Shown here: positions 8,384 to 20,134 of the stretch, one piece after another
Layout: each line of letters opens with the position of its first letter
Position numbering within the stretch: position 1 is the first letter of the stretch
Assembly (NCBI RefSeq): GCF_000632225.1
Contig: NZ_JFYV01000023.1
Location: 186,001 to 250,000, forward strand
DNA: 64,000 nt
Reading direction: 5' to 3'
From: Sphingomonas sp. RIT328
GTDB taxonomy: Bacteria; Pseudomonadota; Alphaproteobacteria; Sphingomonadales; Sphingomonadaceae
The notes under the pieces: model-generated
Seen by the model: the letters and a program-made list of their open reading frames with translations, nothing else
Databases searched by the model: none
What the model was told of the DNA's origin: nothing
Made by a program: the position numbers and the translations under genes

Positions 8384-8536
8384 ATGATCAACCGGCCCGT
8401 CCCCGTCGGCGGCCCCGTCCGCACCACCCCGCGCCGTTCCAGCCGCGCCGCACCGCTCACCGGCATCGTCGTCGGCTCGGTCATCTCGGTCCTGCTGTGG
8501 GCGATGCTGCTCGCGCTGTTCTTCGCGATACGCTGA
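8384..8536 (+). CDS. Small single-pass membrane protein (50 aa)
   Basis: The ATG at 8384, preceded by CAGGAGAAGG, opens a 50-aa frame with a basic N-terminus (PVRTTPRRSSRAA) and one hydrophobic helix (GIVVGSVISVLLWAMLLALF). It ends with TGA four bases before the 3' end of the convergent dehydrogenase gene. The strong ribosome site and clean N-in membrane topology support a real gene. No function is recognised. Confidence 0.65.
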   Translation: MINRPVPVGGPVRTTPRRSSRAAPLTGIVVGSVISVLLWAMLLALFFAIR

Positions 8537-8540
8537 CCGC

Positions 8541-9539
8541 TCAGTCGAGCGTCACCACCAATTTGCCGATCGCGGTCCGCGCCGCCATGGCCGCGATCGC
8601 GTCACCGCCACGGTCGAGCGGGTAGCGCGCGGTGACCTTGGGTGCGATGCGACCGTCGCGCCACAGGTCGAACAGGGTCGCGACATGCGCGGCATTGGCC
8701 TGCGGATCCCGCGCGGCGAACGCCCCCCAGAAGACGCCGCAGACATCGCAGCTCTTGAGCAACGTCAGGTTGAGCGGCAGCCTGGGGATGCCGGCCGGAA
8801 AGCCGACGACCAGATAGCGCCCTTCCCAGCCGATCGCGCGCAAGGCCGGCTCCGCATAGTCGCCGCCGACCGGATCGTAGATCACGTCGAACCCGCCGCG
8901 CCCGCCCGCCGCCTTGAACCGCTCGGCGAGCGCCTTGGACGCATCCTTGTCGAACGGCGCGCGGCCATAGACGATCGTCTCGTCCGCCCCCGCCGCGCTT
9001 GCGGCCGCGGCCTTCTCCTCGGACGACACCGCCGCGACGACGCGCGCGCCGAACGCCTTGCCGAGTTCGATCGCCGCCAGCCCGACCCCGCCCGCCGCGC
9101 CGAGCACGAGCAACGCCTGGCCCGCGCGCAGGCGCCCGCGGTCGAGCAGCGCATGGATCGTCGTCGCATAGGTCAGCAGCAACGCCGCCCCCTCGGCAAA
9201 GTCGCGCTCGGCCGGCAACCGATACAGGCGCTGCGGATCGGTGACGATCTGCGTCGCCAGCCCGCCATGGCCGATCACCCCCATCACCCGGTCGCCGATC
9301 TGCCAGCCGTCGACACCCTCGCCGAGCGCATCGATCACCCCGGCGATCTCGCCGCCCGGCGCGAACGGGCGCGGCGGTTTGAACTGGTAGCGATCCTCGA
9401 TGATCAGCACGTCGGGGTAATTGATCGCGCAGGCCTTGACGGCGACGCGGACCTGTCCGCGCGCCGGCTGCACGTCCGCCAGTTCGGTGAGTTCTAGAGT
9501 GTCAGGTCCGCCCGGCGCCGTCGATAGCAATGCCCGCAT
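8541..9539 (-). CDS. NADPH:quinone oxidoreductase-type MDR dehydrogenase
   Basis: A 332-aa zinc-independent medium-chain dehydrogenase. The N-terminal GroES-like domain (residues 1-120) has [17 protein letters not shown] but lacks a zinc-site cysteine/histidine set. The Rossmann domain carries [22 protein letters not shown] and [10 protein letters not shown]. Closest in style to quinone oxidoreductases that reduce quinones or acryloyl-type substrates with NADPH. Its start lies 38 bases inside the end of leuD, implying co-transcription with the leu genes. Confidence 0.9.
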   Translation of the reverse strand: MRALLSTAPGGPDTLELTELADVQPARGQVRVAVKACAINYPDVLIIEDRYQFKPPRPFAPGGEIAGVIDALGEGVDGWQIGDRVMGVIGHGGLATQIVTDPQRLYRLPAERDFAEGAALLLTYATTIHALLDRGRLRAGQALLVLGAAGGVGLAAIELGKAFGARVVAAVSSEEKAAAASAAGADETIVYGRAPFDKDASKALAERFKAAGGRGGFDVIYDPVGGDYAEPALRAIGWEGRYLVVGFPAGIPRLPLNLTLLKSCDVCGVFWGAFAARDPQANAAHVATLFDLWRDGRIAPKVTARYPLDRGGDAIAAMAARTAIGKLVVTLD

Positions 9540-10131
9540 AACCGCTCCTGCTCCCGATCCAGGGGCGGTATCGATCCACCGCGCCTTCGAATTTCGAAAT
9601 CGCGGTATCTCTTGCCATCGTCAGGCCGATCTCGTCCAGCCCCTCCATCAGGCATTGCCGGCGGAAGGCATCGAGCGTGAAGGCGAACCGGTCCTGATAG
9701 GGGGTCGTCACCGTCATCGTCTCGAGGTCGACGGTGACCGGCTGGTCCTTCGCCACCTCGACCAGCCGATCGACCGCCTCCTGCGGCAGCACGACGGGGA
9801 CGATGCCGTTCTTGAACGCATTGCCGGAGAAGATGTCGGAGAAGCTCGGCGCAATCACCGCGCGCACGCCCATATCGGCGAGCGCCCAGGCGGCATGCTC
9901 ACGGCTCGACCCGCAGCCGAAATTGTCGCCGGCGATCAGGATCGGCGCACCCGCGTAGCGCGGATCGTCGAAGACGTTGCCCGGCTGTGCGCGCACCGTC
10001 TCGAACGCACCGCGCGCGAGGCCGGCACGCGAGATCGTCTTGAGCCAATGCGCCGGGATGATGATGTCGGTGTCGATATTCTTGGCACCCCAGGGATAGG
10101 CGGTGCCGCTGACGCGGGTGACGGGCTGCAT
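9502..10131 (-). CDS. leuD: 3-isopropylmalate dehydratase small subunit
   Basis: LeuD (209 aa) forms the swivelling domain of isopropylmalate isomerase with LeuC in leucine synthesis. Hallmarks are [16 protein letters not shown] near residue 18, [17 protein letters not shown] near residue 68, and ALDEIGLT-like [10 protein letters not shown]. It follows leuC, with a 35-aa membrane peptide gene in between. The C-terminal tail runs 38 bases into the oxidoreductase gene, a little longer than usual. Confidence 0.96.
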   Translation of the reverse strand: MQPVTRVSGTAYPWGAKNIDTDIIIPAHWLKTISRAGLARGAFETVRAQPGNVFDDPRYAGAPILIAGDNFGCGSSREHAAWALADMGVRAVIAPSFSDIFSGNAFKNGIVPVVLPQEAVDRLVEVAKDQPVTVDLETMTVTTPYQDRFAFTLDAFRRQCLMEGLDEIGLTMARDTAISKFEGAVDRYRPWIGSRSGYAGIAIDGAGRT

Positions 10132-10142
10132 CGGTGCGTCCG

Positions 10143-10250
10143 TCAGCGCTCGATCTTGGCCGGATGCGCGAGCGCCCGCGCGCCCGCGACATAGGCGGCG
10201 ACGCCGCTCAGCATCGCGCCTGCCACCAGCAATACCAGCACCTTCTTCAT
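10143..10250 (-). CDS. 35-aa membrane peptide between leuC and leuD
   Basis: The ATG at 10250 overlaps the leuC stop by ATGA and opens [20 protein letters not shown] followed by a short polar tail ([11 protein letters not shown]), ending 11 bases before leuD. It is a signal-peptide or single-helix sequence. Coupling to leuC and its position make it likely to be translated. No function is known to me; it is too short for family assignment. Confidence 0.6.
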   Translation of the reverse strand: MKKVLVLLVAGAMLSGVAAYVAGARALAHPAKIER

Positions 10251-11686
10251 CGCGTCGCTCCCATCAGATCCCGCACGTCGGCCAAATGGCCGGTGACCGC
10301 CGCCGCCGCCGCCATCGCCGGCGACAGCAGATGTGTGCGCGCGCCAGGTCCCTGTCGACCCACGAAATTCCGGTTCGACGTGGAGGCGCACCGCTCTCCC
10401 GCAGGGACCTTGTCCGGGTTCATCGCCAGACACATCGAACAGCCCGGCTCGCGCCATTCGAAGCCGGCGCGGGTGAACACTTGGTCCAGCCCCTCTGCCT
10501 CCGCCTGGCGCTTGACCAGTCCCGATCCCGGTACGACCATCGCGCGCACGCCATCGGCGACGCGGCGACCGTCGGCGACCGCGGCGGCGGCGCGCAGATC
10601 CTCGATCCGGCTGTTGGTGCAACTGCCGATGAAGACATGCTGCACGGCGACGTCCTGCATCGCCGTGCCCGGCGTCAGGCCCATATAGTCGAGGCTGCGC
10701 TGCGCCGCGGCGCGCTTGGCGGGATCGGCGAAGCTGTCGGGCGCGGGGACGACACCGGTAATCGGCACGACATCCTCGGGGCTCGTTCCCCAGGTCAGTG
10801 CCGGTGCGATGTCGGTGGCGTCGAGCACGACGCGCTTGTCGTAGGTCGCGCCGGCATCGGTGGCGAGGCTGCGCCACCAGGCGACCGCCTGCTCCCATGC
10901 ATCGCCCTGCGGCGCCATCGGTCGCCCCTTGAGATAGGCGAAGGTGACATCGTCGGGCGCGACCAGACCGGCGCGCGCGCCGCCCTCGATCGACATGTTG
11001 GCGACGGTCATCCGCCCCTCGATCGACATGGCGCGGATCACCTCGCCAGTATATTCGATGACATGGCCGGTGCCGCCCGCCGCGCCGATCCGCCCCATGA
11101 TCGCGAGGATCACGTCCTTGGGGCTGACCCCGAAGCCCAGGGTGCCGTCGACGCGCACCTCCATCGTCTTCGATGGGCTGAGCAGCAGCGTCTGCGTCGC
11201 CAGCACATGCTCGACCTCGCTGGTGCCGATGCCGAAGGCGAGCGCGCCGAGCGCGCCGTGCGTCGAGGTATGGCTGTCGCCGCACACCAACGTCGTGCCG
11301 GGCAGCGTGAAGCCCAGTTCCGGCCCGACGACATGGACGATGCCCTGCTCCGCCGCCGTCGCATCGATATAGTCGATGCCGAATTCGGCGGTGTTGCGGC
11401 GAAGCGCGTCGAGCTGTTGCGCGCTCTCCGGATCGGCGATCGGCAGCATCCGCCCGACCGCATCCACCCGCGGCGTCGTCGGCAGATTGTGATCCGGCAC
11501 CGCGAGGGTGAGTTCGGGCCGGCGCACCCGCCGCCCGGCGACGCGCAGCCCCTCGAAGGCCTGCGGGCTCGTCACCTCATGGACGAGGTGCCGGTCGATA
11601 TAGATGAGGCAGGTGCCATCCTCACGCCGTTCGACGACGTGCGCGGCCCAGATCTTTTCATACAAGGTGTGCGGAATGGAGGTCAT
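10247..11686 (-). CDS. leuC: 3-isopropylmalate dehydratase large subunit
   Basis: LeuC (479 aa) is the aconitase-family Fe-S subunit that isomerises 2- to 3-isopropylmalate. Seen are [34 protein letters not shown] (first cluster cysteine) and [11 protein letters not shown] (the CxxC pair), then [10 protein letters not shown]. Length is typical. It heads a leuC-peptide-leuD-oxidoreductase transcription unit on the minus strand. Confidence 0.97.
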   Translation of the reverse strand: MTSIPHTLYEKIWAAHVVERREDGTCLIYIDRHLVHEVTSPQAFEGLRVAGRRVRRPELTLAVPDHNLPTTPRVDAVGRMLPIADPESAQQLDALRRNTAEFGIDYIDATAAEQGIVHVVGPELGFTLPGTTLVCGDSHTSTHGALGALAFGIGTSEVEHVLATQTLLLSPSKTMEVRVDGTLGFGVSPKDVILAIMGRIGAAGGTGHVIEYTGEVIRAMSIEGRMTVANMSIEGGARAGLVAPDDVTFAYLKGRPMAPQGDAWEQAVAWWRSLATDAGATYDKRVVLDATDIAPALTWGTSPEDVVPITGVVPAPDSFADPAKRAAAQRSLDYMGLTPGTAMQDVAVQHVFIGSCTNSRIEDLRAAAAVADGRRVADGVRAMVVPGSGLVKRQAEAEGLDQVFTRAGFEWREPGCSMCLAMNPDKVPAGERCASTSNRNFVGRQGPGARTHLLSPAMAAAAAVTGHLADVRDLMGATR

Positions 11687-11745
11687 GATGCGCGGCCGTT
11701 AACTCAAATGATGCGCGAGCGGAACCCGGTGCGACAGATTATTGC

Positions 11746-12429
11746 CTAGCGACGATAGTCCGCCGTGACCATGCCACAGCGATGCAGGTCTGCCTCATGC
11801 TCCGCCTCGCGCCATGTCTCGGCGAGCGCCGCCGCTTCCCAGGCGCGCAGCGCCGGATGGGCGAGGATCGTGTCGACCCAGCGCCGCCCAGCGTCGCCGA
11901 CCTCGATCCCATAGGTGCGGACGCGGAAGGCGACCGGAGCGTAAAAGGCATCCACCGCGCTGAACGTCTCGCCGGCAAGCCATGGACCGCCGAAGCGCGC
12001 CAGCCCCTCCGCCCATAGTTCGGCGATCCGCGCGACGTCCCGCGCCAGCGCCGCCGACCCCGTAGCCGGAGTCGCGCGGACGCCGACGTTCATCGTCCGC
12101 TCGCTGCGCAGCACGCCGAAGCCGCCGTGCATCTCCGCGACCGCGCATTGCGCCCACGCCCGCGCCGCCGCGTCCGCCGGCCAGATGCCGGGATGCCGGT
12201 CGGCGAGATAGAGGACGATACCGAGCGAATCCCAGATCGTCCGATCGCCGTCGAGCAGCACCGGCACCTGCCCGGTCGGCGAGAAGGCGCGGAACGCCGC
12301 ATAGTTTTCCGCCTGCGTGAACGGCTCGATCCGATCGACGAACGGAATGCCGAGCGCGGTCATCAACGCCCACGGCCGCAGCGACCAGCTCGAATAATTG
12401 CGATTGGCGGTGATCAGGACGTAACTCAT
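11746..12429 (-). CDS. Glutathione S-transferase family protein
   Basis: A 227-aa GST: N-terminal thioredoxin-like domain (residues 1-80) with NYSSWSLRPWALMTALGIPF and SPTGQVPVLLDGDRTIWDSLGI, the cis-Pro and glutathione gamma-glutamyl site; C-terminal helical domain with FSAVDAFYAPVAFRV. The active serine is probably in the NYSSWS segment. The substrate is unknown. It stands alone, 59 bases upstream of leuC on the same strand. Confidence 0.9.
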   Translation of the reverse strand: MSYVLITANRNYSSWSLRPWALMTALGIPFVDRIEPFTQAENYAAFRAFSPTGQVPVLLDGDRTIWDSLGIVLYLADRHPGIWPADAAARAWAQCAVAEMHGGFGVLRSERTMNVGVRATPATGSAALARDVARIAELWAEGLARFGGPWLAGETFSAVDAFYAPVAFRVRTYGIEVGDAGRRWVDTILAHPALRAWEAAALAETWREAEHEADLHRCGMVTADYRR

Positions 12430-12488
12430 GGCCGCGACTTTCCGATGATCGATCGCTTACTTATAGCCGCGAAGCGGACCGCGCCGGC

Positions 12489-13142
12489 TCATGCGTGATC
12501 GAACGCCGCCGTCGTCTTCGCCGCGACCTCGTCCGCGGTGACGCCCGGCGCCAGCTCGACCAGCCGGAAGCGGGACTGGTGATCGGGTCGGCGGAATACG
12601 GCGAGATCGGTGACGATCATGTCGACGACGTTGCGGCCGGTCAGCGGCAGCGTGCAGGCGGGGATGAACTTGGCGCTGCCGTCCTTGGCGGTGTGATCCA
12701 TGACGACGATGATCTGCTTGACCCCGGCGACGAGGTCCATCGCGCCGCCCATGCCCTTGATCATCTTGCCGGGGATCATCCAGTTGGCGATGTCGCCGCC
12801 CTCGCTCACCTCCATCGCGCCCAATACCGTCAGGTCGATGTGGCCGCCGCGGATCATCGCGAAGCTCTGCTCGCTGCCGAAATAGGCGCTGTGCGGCAAT
12901 TCGCTGATCGTCTGCTTGCCGGCGTTGATCAGATCGGGGTCGACTTGGTCGTCAAAGGGAAACGGGCCGATACCCAACATGCCGTTTTCCGATTGCAGCG
13001 TCACCTCGACGCCGGGCGGGATATGGTTGGCGACCAGCGTCGGGATGCCGATGCCGAGGTTGACGTAATAGCCGTCGCGCAATTCCTGTGCGGCGCGCGC
13101 CGCCATCTGGTTACGGTCCCAGCCCGTCGTCTGCGTGGTCAT
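12489..13142 (-). CDS. scoB: 3-oxoacid CoA-transferase subunit B
   Basis: The beta subunit (217 aa) of a succinyl-CoA:3-ketoacid CoA-transferase, which activates acetoacetate with CoA from succinyl-CoA. Motifs include [19 protein letters not shown], the catalytic glutamate in [12 protein letters not shown], and [15 protein letters not shown]. The start shares a base with the DUF5076 stop (TGATG). The alpha subunit gene is at the other end of the same four-gene operon. Confidence 0.95.
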   Translation of the reverse strand: MTTQTTGWDRNQMAARAAQELRDGYYVNLGIGIPTLVANHIPPGVEVTLQSENGMLGIGPFPFDDQVDPDLINAGKQTISELPHSAYFGSEQSFAMIRGGHIDLTVLGAMEVSEGGDIANWMIPGKMIKGMGGAMDLVAGVKQIIVVMDHTAKDGSAKFIPACTLPLTGRNVVDMIVTDLAVFRRPDHQSRFRLVELAPGVTADEVAAKTTAAFDHA

Positions 13143-13465
13143 CAGTGCAATCCTCCCGGGTGGTTGGCGATCCGCGCGAGCGCGTCGGGATCGAGTTCGG
13201 GACGCGCGCTATCGACGCCGCGCCAGATCAGGGCTTCGGCCTCGCCCGCATCGATGCCGAGCGCCTGCGCATGGGCCTTGGCGGCGTGGCGGATGGTGTC
13301 GGCCATCAGGACGCCGAACATCTCCGCATCGGCGAGCACGCCCGCATCGATCACCACCGCCGACCCCGCGCGGTCGGTCACCCAGATGCGCGCGACCTCG
13401 ACCGATCGGGCGCCGAGATCGGGGATCGCCGACAGCGGGATGGCGCGCGGCTTGGCCGGCTTCAT
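13142..13465 (-). CDS. DUF5076 domain protein
   Basis: A 107-aa protein resembling DUF5076 ([40 protein letters not shown]). Function is unknown. Its ATG overlaps the upstream phosphatase stop (ATGA) and its stop overlaps scoB, so it is firmly inside the CoA-transferase operon. The frame is open far upstream, but the overlap and N-terminus fix the start at 13465. Confidence 0.8.
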   Translation of the reverse strand: MKPAKPRAIPLSAIPDLGARSVEVARIWVTDRAGSAVVIDAGVLADAEMFGVLMADTIRHAAKAHAQALGIDAGEAEALIWRGVDSARPELDPDALARIANHPGGLH

Positions 13466-14418
13466 GGCGTGTCGCTCCAGCGTTTGTCGGCGGGGAAGAC
13501 GTCGGCGAACCCGCCCGACAGGCCGCTGCCATAGACCGGATTGGGCAGCACGAACCAGCCGTTGCCCCACATCGCCGCAATCCCCTCGCCCTCGGCGAGC
13601 GCGCGGCGGGCGGCGGCGGAGGGACCGGCGAACAGGTCGCTGAAGTCGCCGAGCTGGTCGCCCGCCATCGCCACCACGCAATAGCGCGCCGCGATCGCGT
13701 TGCGCCGCGCGTCCTTGCCGCTCGGCCCGTCGCGCAGCAGCAGGTCGCCGCCTGGCGTGAAGTCCCCCAGCCCCGCCGCCTTGAGCGCGGCGACCGTGCC
13801 GGCGGCGGTGGCGGCGCCGCGATTGCTGTTGATGATCACCGCGATGCCCGCCGCCCGCAGCGCGGCGAAGGCCTCGACGGCGCCCGGCACCGGCGCGACC
13901 GCTTTGGCGCCGGTCCGCTCCCATCGCGCCCATTGCGCCGGATCGAAGGGTGCGGAGGGGTGGCGCGCCGCCAGCGCCTCGACGCCGAGATTGAGCAGCA
14001 CCGTCTCGTCGGCATCGAACACCGCGGCGCGCGGCTTGCCGTCGCACGCCTGCCAGCGCGGCGCGGCGAGCGTCGCGCCGGGGGCGAGCACGACGCTGTC
14101 CCCGGCGGCGCGGCGATAGGTCGCATAGGCCACGAGCGCGCGGAACGCCTGCCGGCTGAGCGCCGCCGCCTCCGCCGAGCCGTAGAGATATTGATATTGC
14201 GGCGGCACCGGCTGCGCATCGGCGGCCGTCGCACCCCCTGCCCCTGCCCCTGCCGCGCCAGTCGGCGGCGGCAATGCGGTGAGGCCGGTGATCCGCACCA
14301 ATCTGCCGTCGGCGGTATAGGTCTGGCCCGGCGCGGGCAGCGTCGCGACGCGCTGCCGCGTGCCGCCACAGCCGGCGAGCAGCGCGGTCGCCAGCAGCAG
14401 GGCCGCGCGCCGCATCAT
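13462..14418 (-). CDS. HAD-family acid phosphatase lipoprotein (e(P4)/class C type)
   Basis: A 318-aa predicted lipoprotein (lipobox LLAGC near residue 16) of the class C acid phosphatase/5'-nucleotidase family. The nucleophile motif is AVFDADETVLLNLGVE near residue 135, motif II is VIINSNRG, and motif III is MAGDQLGDFSDLF. The protein should sit on the outer membrane or periplasmic face and dephosphorylate nucleotides or similar monoesters. A hexamer microrepeat (CCCCTG)3 encodes the Gly/Ala linker near residue 60. It lies between scoA and DUF5076 with ATGA overlaps on both sides. Confidence 0.88.
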   Translation of the reverse strand: MMRRAALLLATALLAGCGGTRQRVATLPAPGQTYTADGRLVRITGLTALPPPTGAAGAGAGGATAADAQPVPPQYQYLYGSAEAAALSRQAFRALVAYATYRRAAGDSVVLAPGATLAAPRWQACDGKPRAAVFDADETVLLNLGVEALAARHPSAPFDPAQWARWERTGAKAVAPVPGAVEAFAALRAAGIAVIINSNRGAATAAGTVAALKAAGLGDFTPGGDLLLRDGPSGKDARRNAIAARYCVVAMAGDQLGDFSDLFAGPSAAARRALAEGEGIAAMWGNGWFVLPNPVYGSGLSGGFADVFPADKRWSDTP

Positions 14419-15122
14419 GCCGCCGCCCGCTCGCGCACGGTGCGGAACTCGATCTTCTTGTCATAGAGCGCGCCGACGATCATCCGCTTGACGTAGATGC
14501 CGGGCAGATGGATCGCATCGGGGTCGAGGCTGCCGACCGGCACCACTTCCTCGACCTCGGCGACGCAGATGCGCCCCGCGGTGGCCATCGGCTGGTTGAA
14601 GTTGCGCGCGGTCTTGCGGAAGATCAGATTGCCGCTCTCGTCCGCCTTCCAGCCCTTGATGATGCTGAGGTCGGCGCGGATGCCGCGTTCGAGGATATAC
14701 TCCTCGCCGTCGAAGCTCTTCACTTCCTTGCCCTCGGCGATCAGCGTACCGACGCCGGTCTTGGTGTAGAAGCCGGGGATGCCCGCGCCGCCGGCGCGGC
14801 AGCGTTCGGCGAGCGTGCCCTGGGGACAGAATTCCACCGCCAGCTCGCCGCTGAGATACTGCCGCTCGAACTCCTTGTTCTCGCCGACGTAGCTCGAGAT
14901 CATCTTCTTCACCTGCCGCGTCCGCAGCAGCTTGCCGAGCCCCTCGCCGTCGATGCCGGCATTGTTGCTGGCGATGGTCAGGTCTTTGGTACCCGCCGCC
15001 TGGATCGCGTCGATCAGCCGCTCCGGAATGCCGCACAGGCCGAAGCCGCCCGCGCAGATCGTCATGCCGTCATGCAGCAGCCCGTCGAGCGCCGCGGCCG
15101 CATCGGGATAGAGCTTGTTCAT
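14415..15122 (-). CDS. scoA: 3-oxoacid CoA-transferase subunit A
   Basis: The alpha subunit (235 aa) carries the CoA-binding glycine-rich MTICAGGFGLCGIPERLI segment, TIASNNAGIDGEGLGKLL and GYTKTGV-like GFYTKTGVGTLIAEGKEV. It pairs with ScoB downstream, but the two subunit genes are separated by the phosphatase and DUF5076 genes, all overlapping by 1-4 bases. The operon likely serves ketone body or short-chain acid activation. Confidence 0.95.
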   Translation of the reverse strand: MNKLYPDAAAALDGLLHDGMTICAGGFGLCGIPERLIDAIQAAGTKDLTIASNNAGIDGEGLGKLLRTRQVKKMISSYVGENKEFERQYLSGELAVEFCPQGTLAERCRAGGAGIPGFYTKTGVGTLIAEGKEVKSFDGEEYILERGIRADLSIIKGWKADESGNLIFRKTARNFNQPMATAGRICVAEVEEVVPVGSLDPDAIHLPGIYVKRMIVGALYDKKIEFRTVRERAAA

Positions 15123-15191
15123 CGCCCGTGACTCTCCTGTCTGTGCCGCGGCGATAGCGGGGCGGGCGCGGCGTGGTCAATGTGACGCGGT

Positions 15192-15257
15192 GTTCCTGCG
15201 CCCGCAGGAACCCAGGGCCAAACAGCGCACCTGGGCTCCTGCATGCGCCGGAGCACG
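15192..15257. repeat. Palindromic repeat between scoA and ppdK
   Basis: GTTCCTGCGCCCGCAGGAAC at 15192-15211 is a perfect-arm hairpin, followed by CCCAGG...CCTGGG and a degraded second hairpin up to about 15257. It is similar in layout to the pair at 829-911. Placed after the ppdK stop (minus strand), it may also act in mRNA 3'-end formation. Confidence 0.6.
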
Positions 15258-15262
15258 GAGGC

Positions 15263-17920
<2,658 letters not shown>

Positions 17921-17985
17921 CGCTAATCCTTCACTGCGCTGGATGCCTGCCCCGGGGAGGATGGAGAGCATGTCGGATCGGGCCG

Positions 17986-20130
17986 CTACCCCTCGATCCT
18001 GCTGAAATCGGCGACCGTATGAACGGCGGCGCGGACCCGGTCGAGCAGCTGGAGCCGGGCGGCGCGCTTGGCGGGATCGGCGTCGTTGACGGTGACGTCG
18101 TCGAAGAACGCGTCGATCGGCGCACGCAGCGAGGCGAGCGCCGCCATCGCGCCCTCGAAATCCTCCGCCTCGATCGCCGCCGCCGCCTTGGGCTCGGCCG
18201 CGTCGAGTGCGGCGATCAGTGCGGCTTCGGCGGGTTCGGGCGCGTAGCTGGCGACTGCCGCCTCCCGATCGGGAACGCCTTCCTTTTTGAGGATGTTCGC
18301 GGCGCGCTTGTAGCCGGCGAGCAGGTTGGTGCCGTCCTCGGTTGCGACGAAAGCCTGCAGGGCATGGACCCGCGCGAGCAGCCGGACGAGATCGTCCTCG
18401 CCGCCGAGCGCGAACACCGCGTCGATCAGATCGTGGCGGACGCCCGCCTCGCGCTGCTGCACCTTGAGCCGGTCGGCGAAGAAGTCGAGCACGCCCTGAT
18501 CCACCGCGGTGCCGAGCGGAAAGCGCAGGCCGTTGTCGAGGATCAGCGCGATCACGCCGAGGGCGGAGCGGCGCAGCGCGAACGGGTCCTTCGATCCGCT
18601 GGGACGCAGGTCGGCACCGAAGAACTGCGTGATGCTGTCGAGCTTGTCCGCCAGCGCCACCGCCACCGTCACCAGCGCGGCCGGCACCGCATCGCCCTGT
18701 CCGACCGGCTTGTAATGATCGCGCACCGCTTCGGCGACCGCGTCGGGCTCGCCCTGCGCGGCGGCATAATAGCCGCCGATCAGGCCCTGCAATTCCGGAA
18801 ACTCGCCGACCATGCCGGTGACGAGGTCCGCCTTGGCGAGCCGCGCGGCGCGCTCCGCCATATCGGCGAGCACAACATGCTCCTCCCCGGCACGGGGAGG
18901 GGGACCGCCGGCCGCAGGCCGGTGGTGGAGGGGGGCTTCCGCGGGCGATGCCGCCTGTGGCACCCCCCCTCCACCGGCTTCGCCGGTCCCCCTCCCCGTG
19001 CCGAGGAGGATTATCCCCTCCTCCACCAGCCACCGTGCGAGCGTCGCGACGCGATCGACCTTGTCCGCCACCGTCCCCAGTTTCTCGTGGAAGACGATGT
19101 TCGCCAGCTTCGTCGCCTGCGTCTCGAGCGGCGTCTTGAGGTCGGTCTCGTAGAAGAAGCGCGCGTCCGACAGCCGCGCCGCGAGCACCTTGCGATTGCC
19201 CTCGACGATCTGCGCGCCGCCGTCGGTCGCCTCGATATTGGCGGTACAGACGAAGGCATTGGCGAGCGCGCCCTCGGCATCGCGGCAGACGAAATACTTC
19301 TGGTTCACCCGCGCGGTGAGCTGGATCACCTCGGGCGGCACCGACAGGAAGTCGGGATCGAACCGGCCGAGCAGCGGCACCGGCCATTCGGTCAGCCCGG
19401 CATTCTCGGCGACCAGCCCCTCGTCCTCGACCAGCACGAGTCCGGCCTCGGCCGCCAGCGCCGTCGCCCGTTCGCGGATCAGCGCGCGGCGTTCGTCCTG
19501 ATCGACGATGACGTGGCAGGCGCGCAGCTTCTCGACATAATCCGCCGCCGAGCCGATCGTGATCTGGCCGGGATGGTGGAAGCGGTGCCCGAAGGTCGCG
19601 ACGCCCGACCGGATGCCGGCGATCTCGACCTCGACCAGATCCTCGCCGAACAGAGCGACGATGCCGTGCAGCGGCCGCACCCAGCGCAGCGATTCGGTCG
19701 AGGCGGAGGCCGCGCCCCAGCGCATCGACTTGGGCCAGGGAAAGCCGCGGATGATCGCCGGGATGGCCTCGGCGAGCACGTCGGTGGTGGCGCGGCCGGG
19801 CCGCTCGGTGATCGCATAGAGCACGCCGTCGCGCTCGGTCAGCGCCTCGCGGGTCAGCCCGGTCTTGCGCAGGAAGCCCTCGAGCGCCTGCGGCGGCGCG
19901 CTCGCCTTGGGGCCTTTCAGCTCCTCGGACACCGCCTGCGTCTCGGCCGGCAGGTCGCGCGCGATCAGCACCAGCCGCCGCGGCGTCGCATAGGTGACGA
20001 GCGATCCGGCGGCGAGACCCGCCTTGCCCAGTTCGGCGGCGAACAGCCGGGCGAGATCGTCCCGCGCCTTGTCCTGCATCCGCGCAGGGATTTCTTCGGA
20101 ACGCAGTTCGAGGAGGAAGTCGGTCATCAT
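17986..20130 (-). CDS. glyS: Glycine--tRNA ligase beta subunit with an in-frame palindromic-repeat insertion
   Basis: GlyS is the tRNA-binding subunit of the alpha2beta2 glycyl-tRNA synthetase. Family blocks are FLLELRSEEIPARM at the start, AIIRGFPWPKSMRWG near residue 126, ARVNQKYFVCRD near 272, AKADLVTGMVGEFPELQG near 431 and the C-terminal anticodon domain. Between RWLVEEG (about residue 371) and ADMAERAARLAKADL (about 421) there are about 50 extra residues rich in Gly, Pro and Ala, encoded by a 130-base inverted repeat (18881-19010). The remaining frame is intact, so the insertion appears tolerated. Start is MMTDF or MTDF (20130 or 20127). The ribosome site GGGGAGGAT comes from another copy of the same repeat. 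Confidence 0.95.
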   Translation of the reverse strand: MMTDFLLELRSEEIPARMQDKARDDLARLFAAELGKAGLAAGSLVTYATPRRLVLIARDLPAETQAVSEELKGPKASAPPQALEGFLRKTGLTREALTERDGVLYAITERPGRATTDVLAEAIPAIIRGFPWPKSMRWGAASASTESLRWVRPLHGIVALFGEDLVEVEIAGIRSGVATFGHRFHHPGQITIGSAADYVEKLRACHVIVDQDERRALIRERATALAAEAGLVLVEDEGLVAENAGLTEWPVPLLGRFDPDFLSVPPEVIQLTARVNQKYFVCRDAEGALANAFVCTANIEATDGGAQIVEGNRKVLAARLSDARFFYETDLKTPLETQATKLANIVFHEKLGTVADKVDRVATLARWLVEEGIILLGTGRGTGEAGGGGVPQAASPAEAPLHHRPAAGGPPPRAGEEHVVLADMAERAARLAKADLVTGMVGEFPELQGLIGGYYAAAQGEPDAVAEAVRDHYKPVGQGDAVPAALVTVAVALADKLDSITQFFGADLRPSGSKDPFALRRSALGVIALILDNGLRFPLGTAVDQGVLDFFADRLKVQQREAGVRHDLIDAVFALGGEDDLVRLLARVHALQAFVATEDGTNLLAGYKRAANILKKEGVPDREAAVASYAPEPAEAALIAALDAAEPKAAAAIEAEDFEGAMAALASLRAPIDAFFDDVTVNDADPAKRAARLQLLDRVRAAVHTVADFSRIEG
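18881..19010. repeat. Double-armed palindromic element inserted inside glyS (copy A)
   Basis: A 130-base inverted structure: left arm TCCTCCCCGGCACGGGGAGG at 18881-18900 and its near-exact complement at 18987-19010; inner arms with a GGTGGTGGAGGGGGG block at 18921-18935 face CCCCCCCTCCACC at 18962-18974. A small hairpin sits in each arm (GCCGGCCGCAGGCCGG and CCGGCTTCGCCGG). The interior spacer is about 25 bases. The same arm sequence recurs at 20138, 20535, 22476 and 22608. It is read through in frame by GlyS. Confidence 0.9.
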
Positions 20131-20134
20131 CTTC

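Noticed and set aside
14230..14256. (CCCCTG)3 microrepeat in the HAD phosphatase gene as a phase-variation site
   Set aside because: Only three hexamer units, in frame, within a Gly/Ala linker; too short to argue for slippage control.
17921..19387. N-terminal extension of the ppdK frame into glyS
   Set aside because: The extension is an off-frame reading of glyS; PPDK proteins start with the MTQYVYRFGGG segment at 17920.
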